Shown: piece by piece, positions 54,677 to 62,731 of the stretch
How positions within the stretch are numbered: position 1 is the first letter of the stretch
How the letters are laid out: the number at the start of each line of letters is the position of its first letter
Source: CAWJKP01 sp963843465
GTDB lineage: Bacteria; Planctomycetota; Planctomycetia; Pirellulales; Thermoguttaceae
Length of the DNA: 64,000 nucleotides
Assembly: GCA_963843465.1 (NCBI GenBank)
Contig: CAWJKP010000004.1
Coordinates: 1-64,000 of the forward strand
Reading direction: 5' to 3'
Translations under genes and position numbers: made by a program
Notes under the pieces: generated by a model
What the model saw: only the letters and a program-made list of their open reading frames with translations
The model's database searches: none
Told to the model about the DNA's origin: nothing

Positions 54677-54880
54677 ATGCCCAAGCAGAAAACCCACAAG
54701 GGAACCAAGAAGCGTTTCCGCGTTACGGCCAACGGGAAGGTAAAGCACCGCTCGGCCGGCACCAGCCATCTGGCGCAGCGGAAGACCCATAAGCAGCGCC
54801 GCATGCTCCGCGGGACGACGACGCTGGAGACCGTCGAGGCCAAGAAGGTGATCGCCGTCCTAGGGAAACATAGTTATTAG
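54677..54880 (+). CDS. rpmI: 50S ribosomal protein L35
   Basis: ATG at 54677 (MPKQKTHKGTKKRF) is the conserved start; an in-frame ATG four codons upstream is closer to the GAGAGG site. The 67-residue basic protein contains KGTKKRFRVTANGKVKHRSA and the typical HLAQRKTHKQRRMLRG segment. It is followed after 200 bp by rplT. The gap holds another palindrome. Confidence 0.97.
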   Translation: MPKQKTHKGTKKRFRVTANGKVKHRSAGTSHLAQRKTHKQRRMLRGTTTLETVEAKKVIAVLGKHSY

Positions 54881-54929
54881 GGCACAGGAGACGTTAGGAA
54901 CCGCGCCACAATAGGTTGGCGAAGTTTTT

Positions 54930-54984
54930 TGTGGTGCAGGCGTCCCACCTGCCCGCAAAATGCAGGCGGGACGCCTGCACCACA
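54930..54984 (+). repeat. Palindromic repeat between rpmI and rplT
   Basis: TGTGGTGCAGGCGTCCC (54930-54946) is perfectly complementary to GGGACGCCTGCACCACA (54968-54984), with a further inner pairing (CCTGC/GCAGG). It stands in the 199-bp gap before rplT, in addition to possible L20 leader regulation, for which no clear target structure was seen. Confidence 0.85.
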
Positions 54985-55079
54985 ACGGAAGTCGGTTGTT
55001 GGCGGGACGGGCAGGAACAAACGCTTCCCCGAAACGTGGGAAGGGCCTTGATCTCGCTCGAACAGTGACAGGTTAAACG

Positions 55080-55472
55080 ATGAGAACCACGCGAGGTTCG
55101 GCCCGCAATCGGGCCAAGAAACGTCTGTTCCACGATGTCCAAGGCTTCGTCGGCGGCCGCCGGAATCAGCTCCGCATGGCGAAGGAGACGCTGATCCGCG
55201 CCGGCGCCTACGCCCGCCGCGATCGGCGCGTGCGGAAGCGCGAGTTCCGTGCGCTGTGGATCATCCGCATCAACGCGGCGGTCCGCCAGCGGGGGCTTCG
55301 CTACAGCGAGTTCATCGCCGGGCTGACCAAGGGCCAGATTGCCGTGGACCGCAAGATGTTGGCGGAGATGGCCGTCAACGACGCGGCCGGTTTCGACGCC
55401 GTCGTGGCCAAGGTCCGCGAGGTCTTGAGCGACCAGCGGTCAGCGATCAGCGGTCAGCAGTCGGCCTCGTAG
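55080..55472 (+). CDS. rplT: 50S ribosomal protein L20
   Basis: ATG at 55080 (MRTTRGSARNRAKKRLF). The 130-residue protein has the complete L20 sequence (GFVGGRRNQLRMAKETLIRA, RKREFRALWIIRINAAVRQR, AGLTKGQIAVDRKMLAEMA) up to VAKVREVL. The final 13 residues (SDQRSAISGQQSA, S) go beyond the normal length of about 118 and are encoded by CGGTCAGCGATCAGCGGTCAG-type repeats. The stop directly touches a hairpin. Confidence 0.97.
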   Translation: MRTTRGSARNRAKKRLFHDVQGFVGGRRNQLRMAKETLIRAGAYARRDRRVRKREFRALWIIRINAAVRQRGLRYSEFIAGLTKGQIAVDRKMLAEMAVNDAAGFDAVVAKVREVLSDQRSAISGQQSAS

Positions 55473-55490
55473 GTTATGCTTCAGCATAAC
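55473..55490 (+). terminator. Hairpin immediately after rplT
   Basis: GTTATGCT-TC-AGCATAAC, an 8-bp stem with a 2-base loop, starts at the base after the rplT stop. A related sequence (CATGCTAAAGCATAAC) occurs near 60510, so it may be a repeat used as a terminator. No T-run follows. Confidence 0.5.
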
Positions 55491-55495
55491 GGCTA

Positions 55496-55593
55496 GTAGG
55501 GTGGGACAAGGCCGCCTTGGCGGCCGCCGGCCCACCAAGCCTGGGTGGTCCCGGTGGGCCGGCGCTCGCTCACGCGAGCTGGTCCCACCCTAC
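55496..55593 (+). repeat. 98-bp palindromic repeat (GTAGGGTGGGACAAG family), copy A
   Basis: Starts GTAGGGTGGGACAAGGCCGC and ends CTGGTCCCACCCTAC; the outer arms and the GCCGGCCCACC/GGTGGGCCGGC inner arms pair. A second full copy is at 60381-60478 and half a copy at 62497-62537. Its right end supplies the stop codon of sixA on the opposite strand. Confidence 0.9.
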
Positions 55594-56117
55594 ACCCGTT
55601 TGTCGACGAAGCGGGGCGCTCCACAACAGCCGAGGATCTTGGCGGTGACGAGCCATCGCAACTCGCCCTTCTGGCGGGCCGGTGGGCCGTCGAACTCGAT
55701 CGCCGCTATTGCGCCTTTGGCGAAGACAAGGTTCGAGGAGCCGTCGCCGATCAAGGCGGCGGCCAACTCGCCCACGTCCGGGGCGTGCCCCACCCAGGCG
55801 ATCTGCTCCTCGTTAGCCGCAAAGCTGGCCGTCCAATCGAGGAGTTTGTCCAGGTCGCTTCCTGGGGACAGCTCGTCCCGCGGCACCAGTCTCGGCTTGC
55901 CGGCGATCTGCCGGGCGATGATCTCGGCCGTCTGACGGCAGCGGACCAAGGGGCTGGTCGCGACGACCGCCGGCGCCAATCCGCGATCGGCCAGGACGCC
56001 CACCACTTTAGCGAACCGCTTGCGCCCTTCGTCGCTAAGCGGCCGCTGGGCGTCGTCCGGCCACCGGGTCTCATCCGCTTCCTCTGCCCAGGCGTGACGG
56101 ACAATGTACAAGATCAT
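55590..56117 (-). CDS. sixA: Phosphohistidine phosphatase SixA family
   Basis: ATG at 56117 (MILYIVRHAWAEEADETRW). The histidine-phosphatase core has VRHAW (catalytic His), LVRCRQTAEIIARQI, EQIAWVGHAPDVGELA (second His) and RWLVTAKILG. 175 residues, near the usual length. SixA removes phosphate from histidine in phosphotransfer proteins; here the target is unknown. Its stop codon lies inside the end of palindromic repeat copy A, so the last residues (KRV) come from the repeat boundary. Confidence 0.9.
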   Translation of the reverse strand: MILYIVRHAWAEEADETRWPDDAQRPLSDEGRKRFAKVVGVLADRGLAPAVVATSPLVRCRQTAEIIARQIAGKPRLVPRDELSPGSDLDKLLDWTASFAANEEQIAWVGHAPDVGELAAALIGDGSSNLVFAKGAIAAIEFDGPPARQKGELRWLVTAKILGCCGAPRFVDKRV

Positions 56118-56147
56118 GGGGCCGTCCTCGCAACGTGAAGGGTGAAT

Positions 56148-56222
56148 GTAGCAGGCACACGCCGTGTGCCGTCCGCCGTCTGGGCCTGTGTGGCCGGACG
56201 GCACACGGCGTGTGCCTGCTAC
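56148..56222 (+). repeat. 75-bp palindromic repeat
   Basis: Perfect 28-bp arms (GTAGCAGGCACACGCCGTGT followed by GCCGTCCG, and its complement) flank a 19-base loop, between sixA and the kinase/LRR gene. One arm also occurs inside the kinase/FGE gene at 11472-11499. Confidence 0.9.
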
Positions 56223-56266
56223 ATCCCGGACTGTGAACGCTTGCTTTCGCCCTAACACGGATGCAG

Positions 56267-57352
56267 CTATTTGTTGAACTCCCCGGCGTCGTACCTCTTC
56301 CAGAACTCAGCAGGCGGGAACGTATTATCGTACTTAGGTCCGACGGCCGTGAGGCTTTTCATCTGGCGGATTACGTCCAACCCCTTGGTGATGTTCTTGG
56401 GAGTGAACTGAATCGCCGTCAAGTTCATCCCTTCAAGCGGCGATAGGTCCGAGACCGGCGTGTCGTAGCAACTCAGGAACGTCAGAGGCGTCCCTCTCAG
56501 CGGCGAAAGGTCGGATACCTGCGTTTCACGGCAGTCCAGGTGCGTCAGAGGCATCCCTTTCAGCGGCGACAGGTTGGATACCTGCGTGTAGAAGAAGACC
56601 AGGTGGGTCAGAGGCGTCCCTTTCAGCGGCGACAGATCGGATACCGGCGTCCGGTCGCAATCCAGGCGCGTCAGGGGCATCCCTTTCAGCGGCGAAAGGT
56701 CGGATACCGGCGTGGAGCTGCAGTTCAGCCACGTCAGCGGCATCCCTTTCAGCGGCGATAGGTCAGATACCGGCGTTTCGCCGCATTGCAGCAACGTCAG
56801 CGGCATCCCTTTCAGCGGTGATAGGTCAGATACCGGCGTGTAGGAGCAGTCCACGCTCGCCAGCGGCATCCCTTTTAGCGGCGATAGGTCCGCCAGCTTA
56901 CTTTTAGCTTCTACGGTCCCCGCACACCCGAAACCCTTCAATCCGACCAATGCCCGCACCGGCGAAATGTCCGTCACGTTTTCCGTGCAAAACCCAAACC
57001 CCGTCACCACGCCATTCTCGATCCGGAGCGTGCCATTTCCCTCGTGACCCGTGAGCTTCCCATCGAACCCCGGATTGAGTTCCTGCAACTTCTTGGCGAC
57101 GGCATCCACCTGCTTCTCGGCGGGCAGGGCGGCAACGTCCTTCATCCATCGCTGGAAGGCCGGGTCACGCAGCGTGGTGATCGGTTTGCCGAACTCCCCG
57201 GCGTCGTACTTCTTCCAGAACTCAGCGGGCGGAAACTGCTTGTCCCCGCTAGGTCCGATGATTTTGAGGCTTTTCATCTGGCGGATTACGTCCAGTCCGT
57301 CGGTGATATTCTTCGGCGTGAACCAGACCAACGTCAAGTGCATCTCCTTCAC
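56267..57352 (-). CDS. Leucine-rich-repeat part of the kinase/LRR protein
   Basis: This frame continues the upstream kinase gene (VKEMHLTLVWFTPKNITDGL). It contains a linker (PAEFWKKYDAGEFGKP), a region ALPAEKQVDAVAKKLQELNP repeated from the first half, and eight 21-residue repeats of the type VSDLSPLKGMPLTxLxC, then a second PPAEFWKRYDAGEF end. The repeats are nearly identical in DNA (63-bp units, about 56440-56900) and may expand or shrink. The domain is probably extracellular and senses a ligand. The frame break is at about 57350. Confidence 0.8.
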   Translation of the reverse strand: MKEMHLTLVWFTPKNITDGLDVIRQMKSLKIIGPSGDKQFPPAEFWKKYDAGEFGKPITTLRDPAFQRWMKDVAALPAEKQVDAVAKKLQELNPGFDGKLTGHEGNGTLRIENGVVTGFGFCTENVTDISPVRALVGLKGFGCAGTVEAKSKLADLSPLKGMPLASVDCSYTPVSDLSPLKGMPLTLLQCGETPVSDLSPLKGMPLTWLNCSSTPVSDLSPLKGMPLTRLDCDRTPVSDLSPLKGTPLTHLVFFYTQVSNLSPLKGMPLTHLDCRETQVSDLSPLRGTPLTFLSCYDTPVSDLSPLEGMNLTAIQFTPKNITKGLDVIRQMKSLTAVGPKYDNTFPPAEFWKRYDAGEFNK

Positions 57353-59159
57353 GGACGTTCAGGTCGGAGACTTGCGTATGGTCGCAACACAATTCCGTCA
57401 AAGGCATCCCCGCCAGTGGCGACAGGTCGGAGACCTGCGTGTGGTCGCAACACAATTGCGTCAGAGGCATCCCCTTCAGCGGCGACAGGTCGGAGACGTG
57501 CGACTCACTGCAAGCCAGGTGCGTCAGACGCAGCCCCGCCAACGGCGACAGGTCCGAGAGCTTACCCGTGCTCGGGCCGCTGCCGCTACAATTGAAAATG
57601 CGCAATCCTTCTAGCGCCCGCACCGGCGAAATGTCGGTCACGTGGTCTGCTGCCAGTCGCAGCTCCGTCACCACGCCGTCCTCGATGTTGTACCATGGGG
57701 TCTCGGCGAAGCCCGGATTCAGCTCCCGCAATCTCTTGACGACGGCGTCCACCTGCTTCTCGGCGGGCAGGGCGGCCACCTCCTTCATCCATTTCTCGAA
57801 GGGGGGGTCTTTCGGGGCTGCTTTCTCGACTTTCGGCTCCAACGCCGCTTTGATCGACTGCTTGCCGCCCGACTCCATCGTGAAGTCCTGGGTGCCGTCT
57901 TTGCTCTGCATCCTGACGATGACGGCGGCCAAAATCACCAGGCCCAGGACCGCCGTGCCACTGGCAGCCAGAATGAGCTTCTTAGGGCCCTTGCCGGTCT
58001 TGGCGGGAGCCGGTGGTTTGACGGGTTTGGGCGGAGCCGCTTGTTTGACGGGCTTGGGCGCTAGGTGAACCGGGATGTCCCGGAGGAACGTCAATACGTC
58101 GGCGTCCAGTTCCGTATCGACCGGCTGCTGAATGCTGAGGGATGCTTGCTGGCCGGGACTGCACGCTTCCAGTGCGGCCACGACCTCGCTCATCGTCTGG
58201 TAGCGGTCCTCGACCGTCTTGGCAACCATCTTCTCGAAGACGGCCTGAACCTGTTCAGGCACGTCGGCTCCCAGGGAAGGAATCGGCGCTTCCCGATGGG
58301 CCAGGAGCTTGGCCATTGCCGTCTCGCCCTGGTAGGCGGGTTTGCCGATGAGCAGGTAGTAGAGGGAACAGCCCAAGCTATAAATGTCGGCCCTGGCGTC
58401 GGCGCGCTTGGTGCTGAGGGCCTGCTCGGGGGCCATGTAATCGACCGTGCCCATGATCGCCCCGGTGCCGGTCAGCTCGTCTTGAGTGGAGCCAGCGCCG
58501 CCCGTTTTGATGCGGGCCAGGCCCATGTCCAGAATCTTGACCGTGCCCTCCGTGTCCAAGAGAAGATTCCCCGGCTTAACGTCGCGGTGGATCACGCCTT
58601 TCTTATGGGCGAACTCCAGGCCACGGGCCGCTTGCAGGATGTAGTTCACGGCCTTGGCGTCGGAGAGCGGGCCGTGCTTCTTCACCAGTGCCGAGAGGTC
58701 ACTCCCCTCGACATATTCCATCACCAGGAAGTGGACGCGATTGGCTTCATCCGCATCGTAGGCGGCGACAATGTTCGCATGGCTGAGCTTGGCCGCGGCT
58801 TCAACTTCTCGTTGAAAACGTGCAACCGCAGCGGCATCCTTGGTTACCTCCTTGGGCAGCATCTTGATCGCCACGATTCGCTTCATGCGGCGGTGCTCGG
58901 CCTTGAAGACCTGCCCCATGCCGCCCGCTCCGATCTTGTCGAGGATGGTGTAGTTGCCCAGGATCAGCGACCTCGCCCGGCCCAGATAAATCTCCTGGAC
59001 CTGGAACTTCGTCAGGTGCTTACTCTGGACGAGTTGCCGGGCAAGCTCCTGGGCGTCTTTGGGATGGGCCTTGGGCGGGACAAAGTTTTCCAGCTTGCCG
59101 GGGGCGATGACGCCGGAATCGGCAAGTTGCTTGACGAACTGTTCCAGGGCAACGGCCAT
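57249..59159 (-). CDS. Serine/threonine kinase with LRR domain, N-terminal part (frameshifted)
   Basis: ATG at 59159 (MAVALEQFVKQLADSGVI). The N-terminal helical module is shared with the kinase/FGE protein at 18216. The kinase is complete: IGAGGMGQVFKAEHRRMKR, IVAIKMLP (lysine), VIHRDVKPGNLLLD, KILDMGLARI, GTVDYMAPEQALS. A membrane helix (LILAASGTAVLGLVILAAVI) precedes four leucine-rich repeats (LSPLAGMPLTELCCDHTQ). At about 57350 one indel breaks the gene; the repeats continue in the next entry. The full protein is about 960 residues, a surface-sensing kinase. Confidence 0.85.
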   Translation of the reverse strand: MAVALEQFVKQLADSGVIAPGKLENFVPPKAHPKDAQELARQLVQSKHLTKFQVQEIYLGRARSLILGNYTILDKIGAGGMGQVFKAEHRRMKRIVAIKMLPKEVTKDAAAVARFQREVEAAAKLSHANIVAAYDADEANRVHFLVMEYVEGSDLSALVKKHGPLSDAKAVNYILQAARGLEFAHKKGVIHRDVKPGNLLLDTEGTVKILDMGLARIKTGGAGSTQDELTGTGAIMGTVDYMAPEQALSTKRADARADIYSLGCSLYYLLIGKPAYQGETAMAKLLAHREAPIPSLGADVPEQVQAVFEKMVAKTVEDRYQTMSEVVAALEACSPGQQASLSIQQPVDTELDADVLTFLRDIPVHLAPKPVKQAAPPKPVKPPAPAKTGKGPKKLILAASGTAVLGLVILAAVIVRMQSKDGTQDFTMESGGKQSIKAALEPKVEKAAPKDPPFEKWMKEVAALPAEKQVDAVVKRLRELNPGFAETPWYNIEDGVVTELRLAADHVTDISPVRALEGLRIFNCSGSGPSTGKLSDLSPLAGLRLTHLACSESHVSDLSPLKGMPLTQLCCDHTQVSDLSPLAGMPLTELCCDHTQVSDLNVREGDALDVGLVHAEEYHRRTGRNPPDEKPQNHRT

Positions 59160-59223
59160 AGTCTTCCCCGTAGGAGCCAGACGCCCCGAATATAGCGTCG
59201 CTGGTCGCAAGAATCTATAGCTG

Positions 59224-59389
59224 GTAGGTCCCTTCTGCCGGAAGGGACTTCAGCGGCGAACGGACGTTGTCGGGCGCAAAGTCCCGCCCGGCAGGCGGGA
59301 CCTACGGTAGGTCCCTTCTGCCGGAAGGGACTTCAGCGGCGAATGGACGTTGTCGGCGCGCAAAGTCCCGCCCGGCAGGCGGGACCTAC
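59224..59389 (+). repeat. Tandem pair of 82-bp palindromes
   Basis: Two direct copies (59224-59305 and 59307-59389) start GTAGGTCCCTTCTGCCGG and end CCGGCAGGCGGGACCTAC, whose ends pair imperfectly. They differ at a few internal bases. They separate the kinase/LRR gene from the RNase HII-like gene; both genes read leftward. Confidence 0.85.
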
Positions 59390-59394
59390 TACGC

Positions 59395-60363
59395 CTACTT
59401 TGCCCGCCAGAGCATCCGGTCGTCGATTCCCAGCTCGGCCTGGGCGGCGGCAATGTCGGTCTTGAAACGGCGGGCGTCCTGGGGATAGCCGGCCGTCCGC
59501 CGCAAGCCCGGCACCCGGGCGGACCAGAAGGCGTTCAACGCGGCCATGGCCAGCTCGCGGAGATACTTCGAGGCCATCGAGGCCAGGGCGGTCGGCAGAT
59601 ACGACTCGGCACGGACCTCGAAGGAGACTTCCATCCGCCGCTCTCGGGGGCCGAAACGGTAGCGGCTGCACGCGGCCCCTTCGCCGTGGATCTCGATCAG
59701 CGACTCGGGAAAGTGGTCCGCCAGCAGGCGCTGGTAGGCGTTGCGCCCGCCGTGCTTGTCGCAGATCACGGTGATCGATCGGGCCTCCAGCGGCCGGCAG
59801 ACCTCGGCGACCAGGTCCAAGGTGGCGTGCGAGAGGGCGGCGCCCTTGGAGCTGTGGATTTCGAGCTGCCGGTTGAAGTCGGGCTCGAAGAGGGCCCGGC
59901 TGCGGATGGCGACCAGGCCAGCGCCGGCGGCGGCCAGCCCGGCGGCCAGCGCCGCGGCCAAGGGCTCGATCTCCGCGGCCGAGGCATCGACGGGGACCGG
60001 GCCGTCGAAGTCCGCGTACCAGGGAATCCCGCGGCGGCAGTCGGCAGACTCGGGCGCGATCGTGTCCCAGAACTGCCGGCAGGTTGCCGGCCGCTTCCCC
60101 AACACGGCCAGCGCGGCCAGAAGTCCGCGCTCCAGGTGGTGCAGGCCCTTGGCCGACGGATAGAGGACCTTGGAATCCGCGACGACCACGCATCCCTTGC
60201 GCCCGGCCGCCGCCGCGGGAGCGGCGACGATCACGCTTGCCAGCAGGCGGTAGAGATCGGCGGGCCGGACGCCCTCGGGCAACTGCCAGACCGTGGCCGA
60301 GATCACCAGCGGTCCAAGGTTCGGACCGTAACCGGCTTCATCCGTTCCGACGAGGTAGTTCAT
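59395..60363 (-). CDS. RNase HII-like protein
   Basis: The N-terminus MNYLVGTDEAGYGPNLGPLV matches the RNase HII signature (D-E-A-G-x-G), and VVADSKVLYPSAKGLHH and VICDKHGGRNAYQRLL fit the following acidic motifs (D in CDKHGG). At 322 residues it is 100 longer than usual, with an insert of Ala-rich helices in the middle (AALAAGLAAAGAGLVAIR). It probably removes RNA from RNA/DNA hybrids, but the divergence leaves room for a related nuclease. Confidence 0.75.
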   Translation of the reverse strand: MNYLVGTDEAGYGPNLGPLVISATVWQLPEGVRPADLYRLLASVIVAAPAAAAGRKGCVVVADSKVLYPSAKGLHHLERGLLAALAVLGKRPATCRQFWDTIAPESADCRRGIPWYADFDGPVPVDASAAEIEPLAAALAAGLAAAGAGLVAIRSRALFEPDFNRQLEIHSSKGAALSHATLDLVAEVCRPLEARSITVICDKHGGRNAYQRLLADHFPESLIEIHGEGAACSRYRFGPRERRMEVSFEVRAESYLPTALASMASKYLRELAMAALNAFWSARVPGLRRTAGYPQDARRFKTDIAAAQAELGIDDRMLWRAK

Positions 60364-60380
60364 GGGCAGTTCTCAGGCGA

Positions 60381-60478
60381 GTAGGGTGGGACAAGCTCGC
60401 GCAAGCGAGCGCCGGCCCACCAATTCTGTCGGCTCCTGGTGGGCCGGCGGCCGCCACGGCGGCCTGGTCCCACCCTAC
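60381..60478 (+). repeat. 98-bp palindromic repeat, copy B
   Basis: Begins GTAGGGTGGGACAAGCTCGC and ends CTGGTCCCACCCTAC, the same family as 55496-55593, but with the two internal blocks (CTCGCGCAAGCGAGC and GCCGCCACGGCGGC) in the reverse order of copy A. Confidence 0.9.
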
Positions 60479-60607
60479 GATGGATAGTCGCCCTAGGAGA
60501 CGTGATGTCATGCTAAAGCATAACCTACTTGCTGAGGGACGCACATCCGGGCCGACACGGCCCGGCTCGGACTCCCGGCCCCCGATCCCCGACCCCCGAC
60601 CCCCGCT

Positions 60608-62536
60608 TCACCGCACCCGGAAGCAGGCGGCGAGGCGGTCGTTGCGGACCAGCAAGTACGGGCCGGAGAGGACCGGGGTGTTCCAGGTCTTGCCGTCCAG
60701 GGCGGGGAAATGGCCTAGTTCCCGCGGCCCTTCCCGCGCAGGGTCCAAGAGGAAGATCTCGCCGCTCTCGGCCTGAACCAGGAGCCGATCGCCGGCCAGA
60801 AGGAGTTGACCGCAATCATAGCGGCCCTGCTTCCAGAGCCGGCGGCCGGTCGTCACGTCGAGGCAGACCAACCGGCCGCCGTCCAGCCCATAAAGGCAAT
60901 CCCCGCGGACCGCCACCGTGGAAAAACCGTTGCCATCAGCGAGCGGCTCTGCCAGCGGACCTGAGGCTGCCATCGGCCCTCGGCAGAACGTGTGATCCGC
61001 AGCAGTACGCTGCCTTTGCCATAGGCCGTGGAGACAAACAGTTGGTCCGGCCCGCCGGCGCCGGCGACGGGTTGGGAGCAGTTGATCCGCGGGGAGTTGG
61101 TCCAGGGGAAACTCCAGAGGGCCCGGCCGGTGCGGACCTCGTGCGCGTCGACGCCCGCGGAAGTGAAGAGTACGACCTGGCGGACGTGGCCGAAGTCGGC
61201 CAGCATGGGGGAGCTGTAGCTGGCCTGCGAGCTGCCCGCCTGCCATGACCCGCTTGCCAGTCTGCTGGCGGTACGCGGCCAGCGAGATGCCGCTAGTGCC
61301 GGTGGGACTGACGATCACCAGGTCGTCGGCCACCAGCGGCGAGCCGCTTTGGCCGTGGGCCAGGTTCTGGGCCTGATTGTCGGCCAGGATATTCACCGAC
61401 CAGAGGGGGCGGCCCGTCGCGGCTTCGAGGCAATTGAGCAGGCCGGTGGCCCCGAGGGTGAAGACGCGGTTGCCGGCGACCGCCGGCGTGGCACGGGGTC
61501 CGAGTCCGGCCGTGGACTCGAAAGACTGCCGATCGGCATGGCACCAGATCTCCTCGCCCGTGGCGACCCGATAGCAGACCACGCACTCGTCGTCGCCCCG
61601 CTGCTCCTGGGTGAAGGCGTAGTCGCCGACGACGGCCAGCGACCCCCAGCCGGCGCCGACGCTTTGGCGCCACAAGATCCGCGGCGGGCCGGCCTGCCAA
61701 TCGCCGTGCAGGCGAGCCCCGGGAACCACGGCCTGCCGCTGGGGCCCGAGGAACTGCGGATAGTCGTCCGGCGTTTCGATGACGCGAATTGGCCGGCGTT
61801 GCCGGGGGTCGGTCGTCATGGCAGGGCGATCATGCGGGGCCGAATGCCGGTCGCGGACGGTCCATCGCCAGGCGAAGTTCACCCGGCCGTCGCCGGTCAG
61901 CCCGTCGGCCTTGAGCAACAGGCCCGCGGCCACCGGCAGCGGCAAAAGAGAGGCCAACACGGCCGCACGCAGCCGCATCGGCCGCGGCCAAGAGAACATC
62001 CAAGCTGACCAGCCCAGGGGCAGACTGCCCGCCACGAAGACCAGCGTCACGTAAGTCCGGGGAAAGAGCGGGCCGGCCAGCGTCGCGGCGACCACGCCGT
62101 TGGCGACAAGCCAACCCAAGAGGGTTGCCGGGTAAATAGGGTCCGTCGCGAGAAATCTGCAGCTTGCCAGAGCCGAGGACACTAGCCCGACGCGCAAGCG
62201 AGGGCCGGGAATCTCGGAATTATGGCGCGCGTTTCCCTCGCTTCCGCTTCGGGCTAGTGTTCCACCCTCCTTTTCCCGTGAGCCGCGGCGGGTCAGGGTG
62301 GCCACGGCCACAACGCCCAGAAGAATTGCGGCGACGGATAGCCCATCGACCCGTCCGGCGAGCAATAGGCCCTTCCATAGGCGTCCCCAGGCGTAGGGTA
62401 AAACCCCTAGCGACAGCAGCCAGGCGACGGCCAGCTTGATCCGCGGGCAAGTCGGGCGAGGGTTAGGATCGGCCAAGGAACAGCTTTCCAGTAATCGTAG
62501 GGTGGGACAAGGCCGCCTCAGCGGCCGCCGGCCCAC
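60608..62536 (-). CDS. Membrane protein with PQQ-type beta-propeller (frame broken twice)
   Basis: The N-terminal third contains about five membrane segments (LAVAWLLSLGVLPYAWG, LLGWLVANGVVAATLAGPLF, AAVLASLLPLPVAAGLLL); the exterior part is a PQQ-binding-like propeller: YPQFLGPQRQAVVPG, LAVVGDYAFTQEQRG, TPAVAGNRVFTLGATG, LLNCLEAATGRPLWSV. The middle blades (about 61240-60950) are in another frame (HEVRTGRALWSFPWTN), so two compensating indels are needed. The GTG at 62536 lies inside a half repeat; TTG at 62476 is another candidate. Role unknown, often glycan-related. Confidence 0.7.
   Translation of the reverse strand: MGRRPLRRPCPTLRLLESCSLADPNPRPTCPRIKLAVAWLLSLGVLPYAWGRLWKGLLLAGRVDGLSVAAILLGVVAVATLTRRGSREKEGGTLARSGSEGNARHNSEIPGPRLRVGLVSSALASCRFLATDPIYPATLLGWLVANGVVAATLAGPLFPRTYVTLVFVAGSLPLGWSAWMFSWPRPMRLRAAVLASLLPLPVAAGLLLKADGLTGDGRVNFAWRWTVRDRHSAPHDRPAMTTDPRQRRPIRVIETPDDYPQFLGPQRQAVVPGARLHGDWQAGPPRILWRQSVGAGWGSLAVVGDYAFTQEQRGDDECVVCYRVATGEEIWCHADRQSFESTAGLGPRATPAVAGNRVFTLGATGLLNCLEAATGRPLWSVNILADNQAQNLAHGQSGSPLVADDLVIVSPTGTSGISLAAYRQQTGKRVMAGGQLAGQLQLPHAGRLRPRPPGRTLHFRGRRRARGPHRPGPLEFPLDQLPADQLLPTRRRRRRAGPTVCLHGLWQRQRTAADHTFCRGPMAASGPLAEPLADGNGFSTVAVRGDCLYGLDGGRLVCLDVTTGRRLWKQGRYDCGQLLLAGDRLLVQAESGEIFLLDPAREGPRELGHFPALDGKTWNTPVLSGPYLLVRNDRLAACFRVR
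62180..62259 (+). repeat. Palindromic repeat inside the PQQ-propeller gene
   Basis: CACTAGCCCGACGCGCAAGC at the left pairs imperfectly with GCTTCCGCTTCGGGCTAGTG at the right. It is translated in frame between two membrane helices as TLARSGSEGNARHN and following residues. Confidence 0.8.
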
Positions 62537-62537
62537 C
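62497..62537 (+). repeat. Half copy of the GTAGGGTGGGACAAG repeat
   Basis: Matches the left arm of copy A with two base changes in the inner block and ends at GCCGGCCCACC. The right half is missing. It covers the 5' end of the open frame of the PQQ-type gene, where GTG in the repeat is the first possible start. Confidence 0.85.
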
Positions 62538-62540
62538 AGC

Positions 62541-62724
62541 AGTGGTCCGTGGTTAGTGGTCCGTGGCTAGTGGTAGTGGTCAGGGCAAGCAGAACTCTAG
62601 GCCTCCAGCCCGCATTTCTCGCCGGTTGGTCGTAGCACGGGCATTCTTGCCCGTGTTTTCCGCATCACACGGGCAAGAATGCCCATGCTACGTTTGCCAC
62701 TGACCACCGACCACTAACCACTCT
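62541..62724 (+). repeat. Composite palindrome with minisatellite-like outer arms
   Basis: Short AGTGGTCCGTGGTTAGTGGT units (62541-62584) are mirrored by CCACCGACCACTAACCACT near 62703-62722. Between them lies the perfect-arm palindrome 62632-62691 (GTAGCACGGGCATTCTTGCC and complement, one mismatch). The remaining about 50 bp show nothing. It separates two minus-strand genes. Confidence 0.75.
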
Positions 62725-62731
62725 CTCTTGC

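Noticed and set aside
56440..56900. CRISPR-like or minisatellite array
   Set aside because: The units are 63-bp coding repeats of an LRR domain, in frame.
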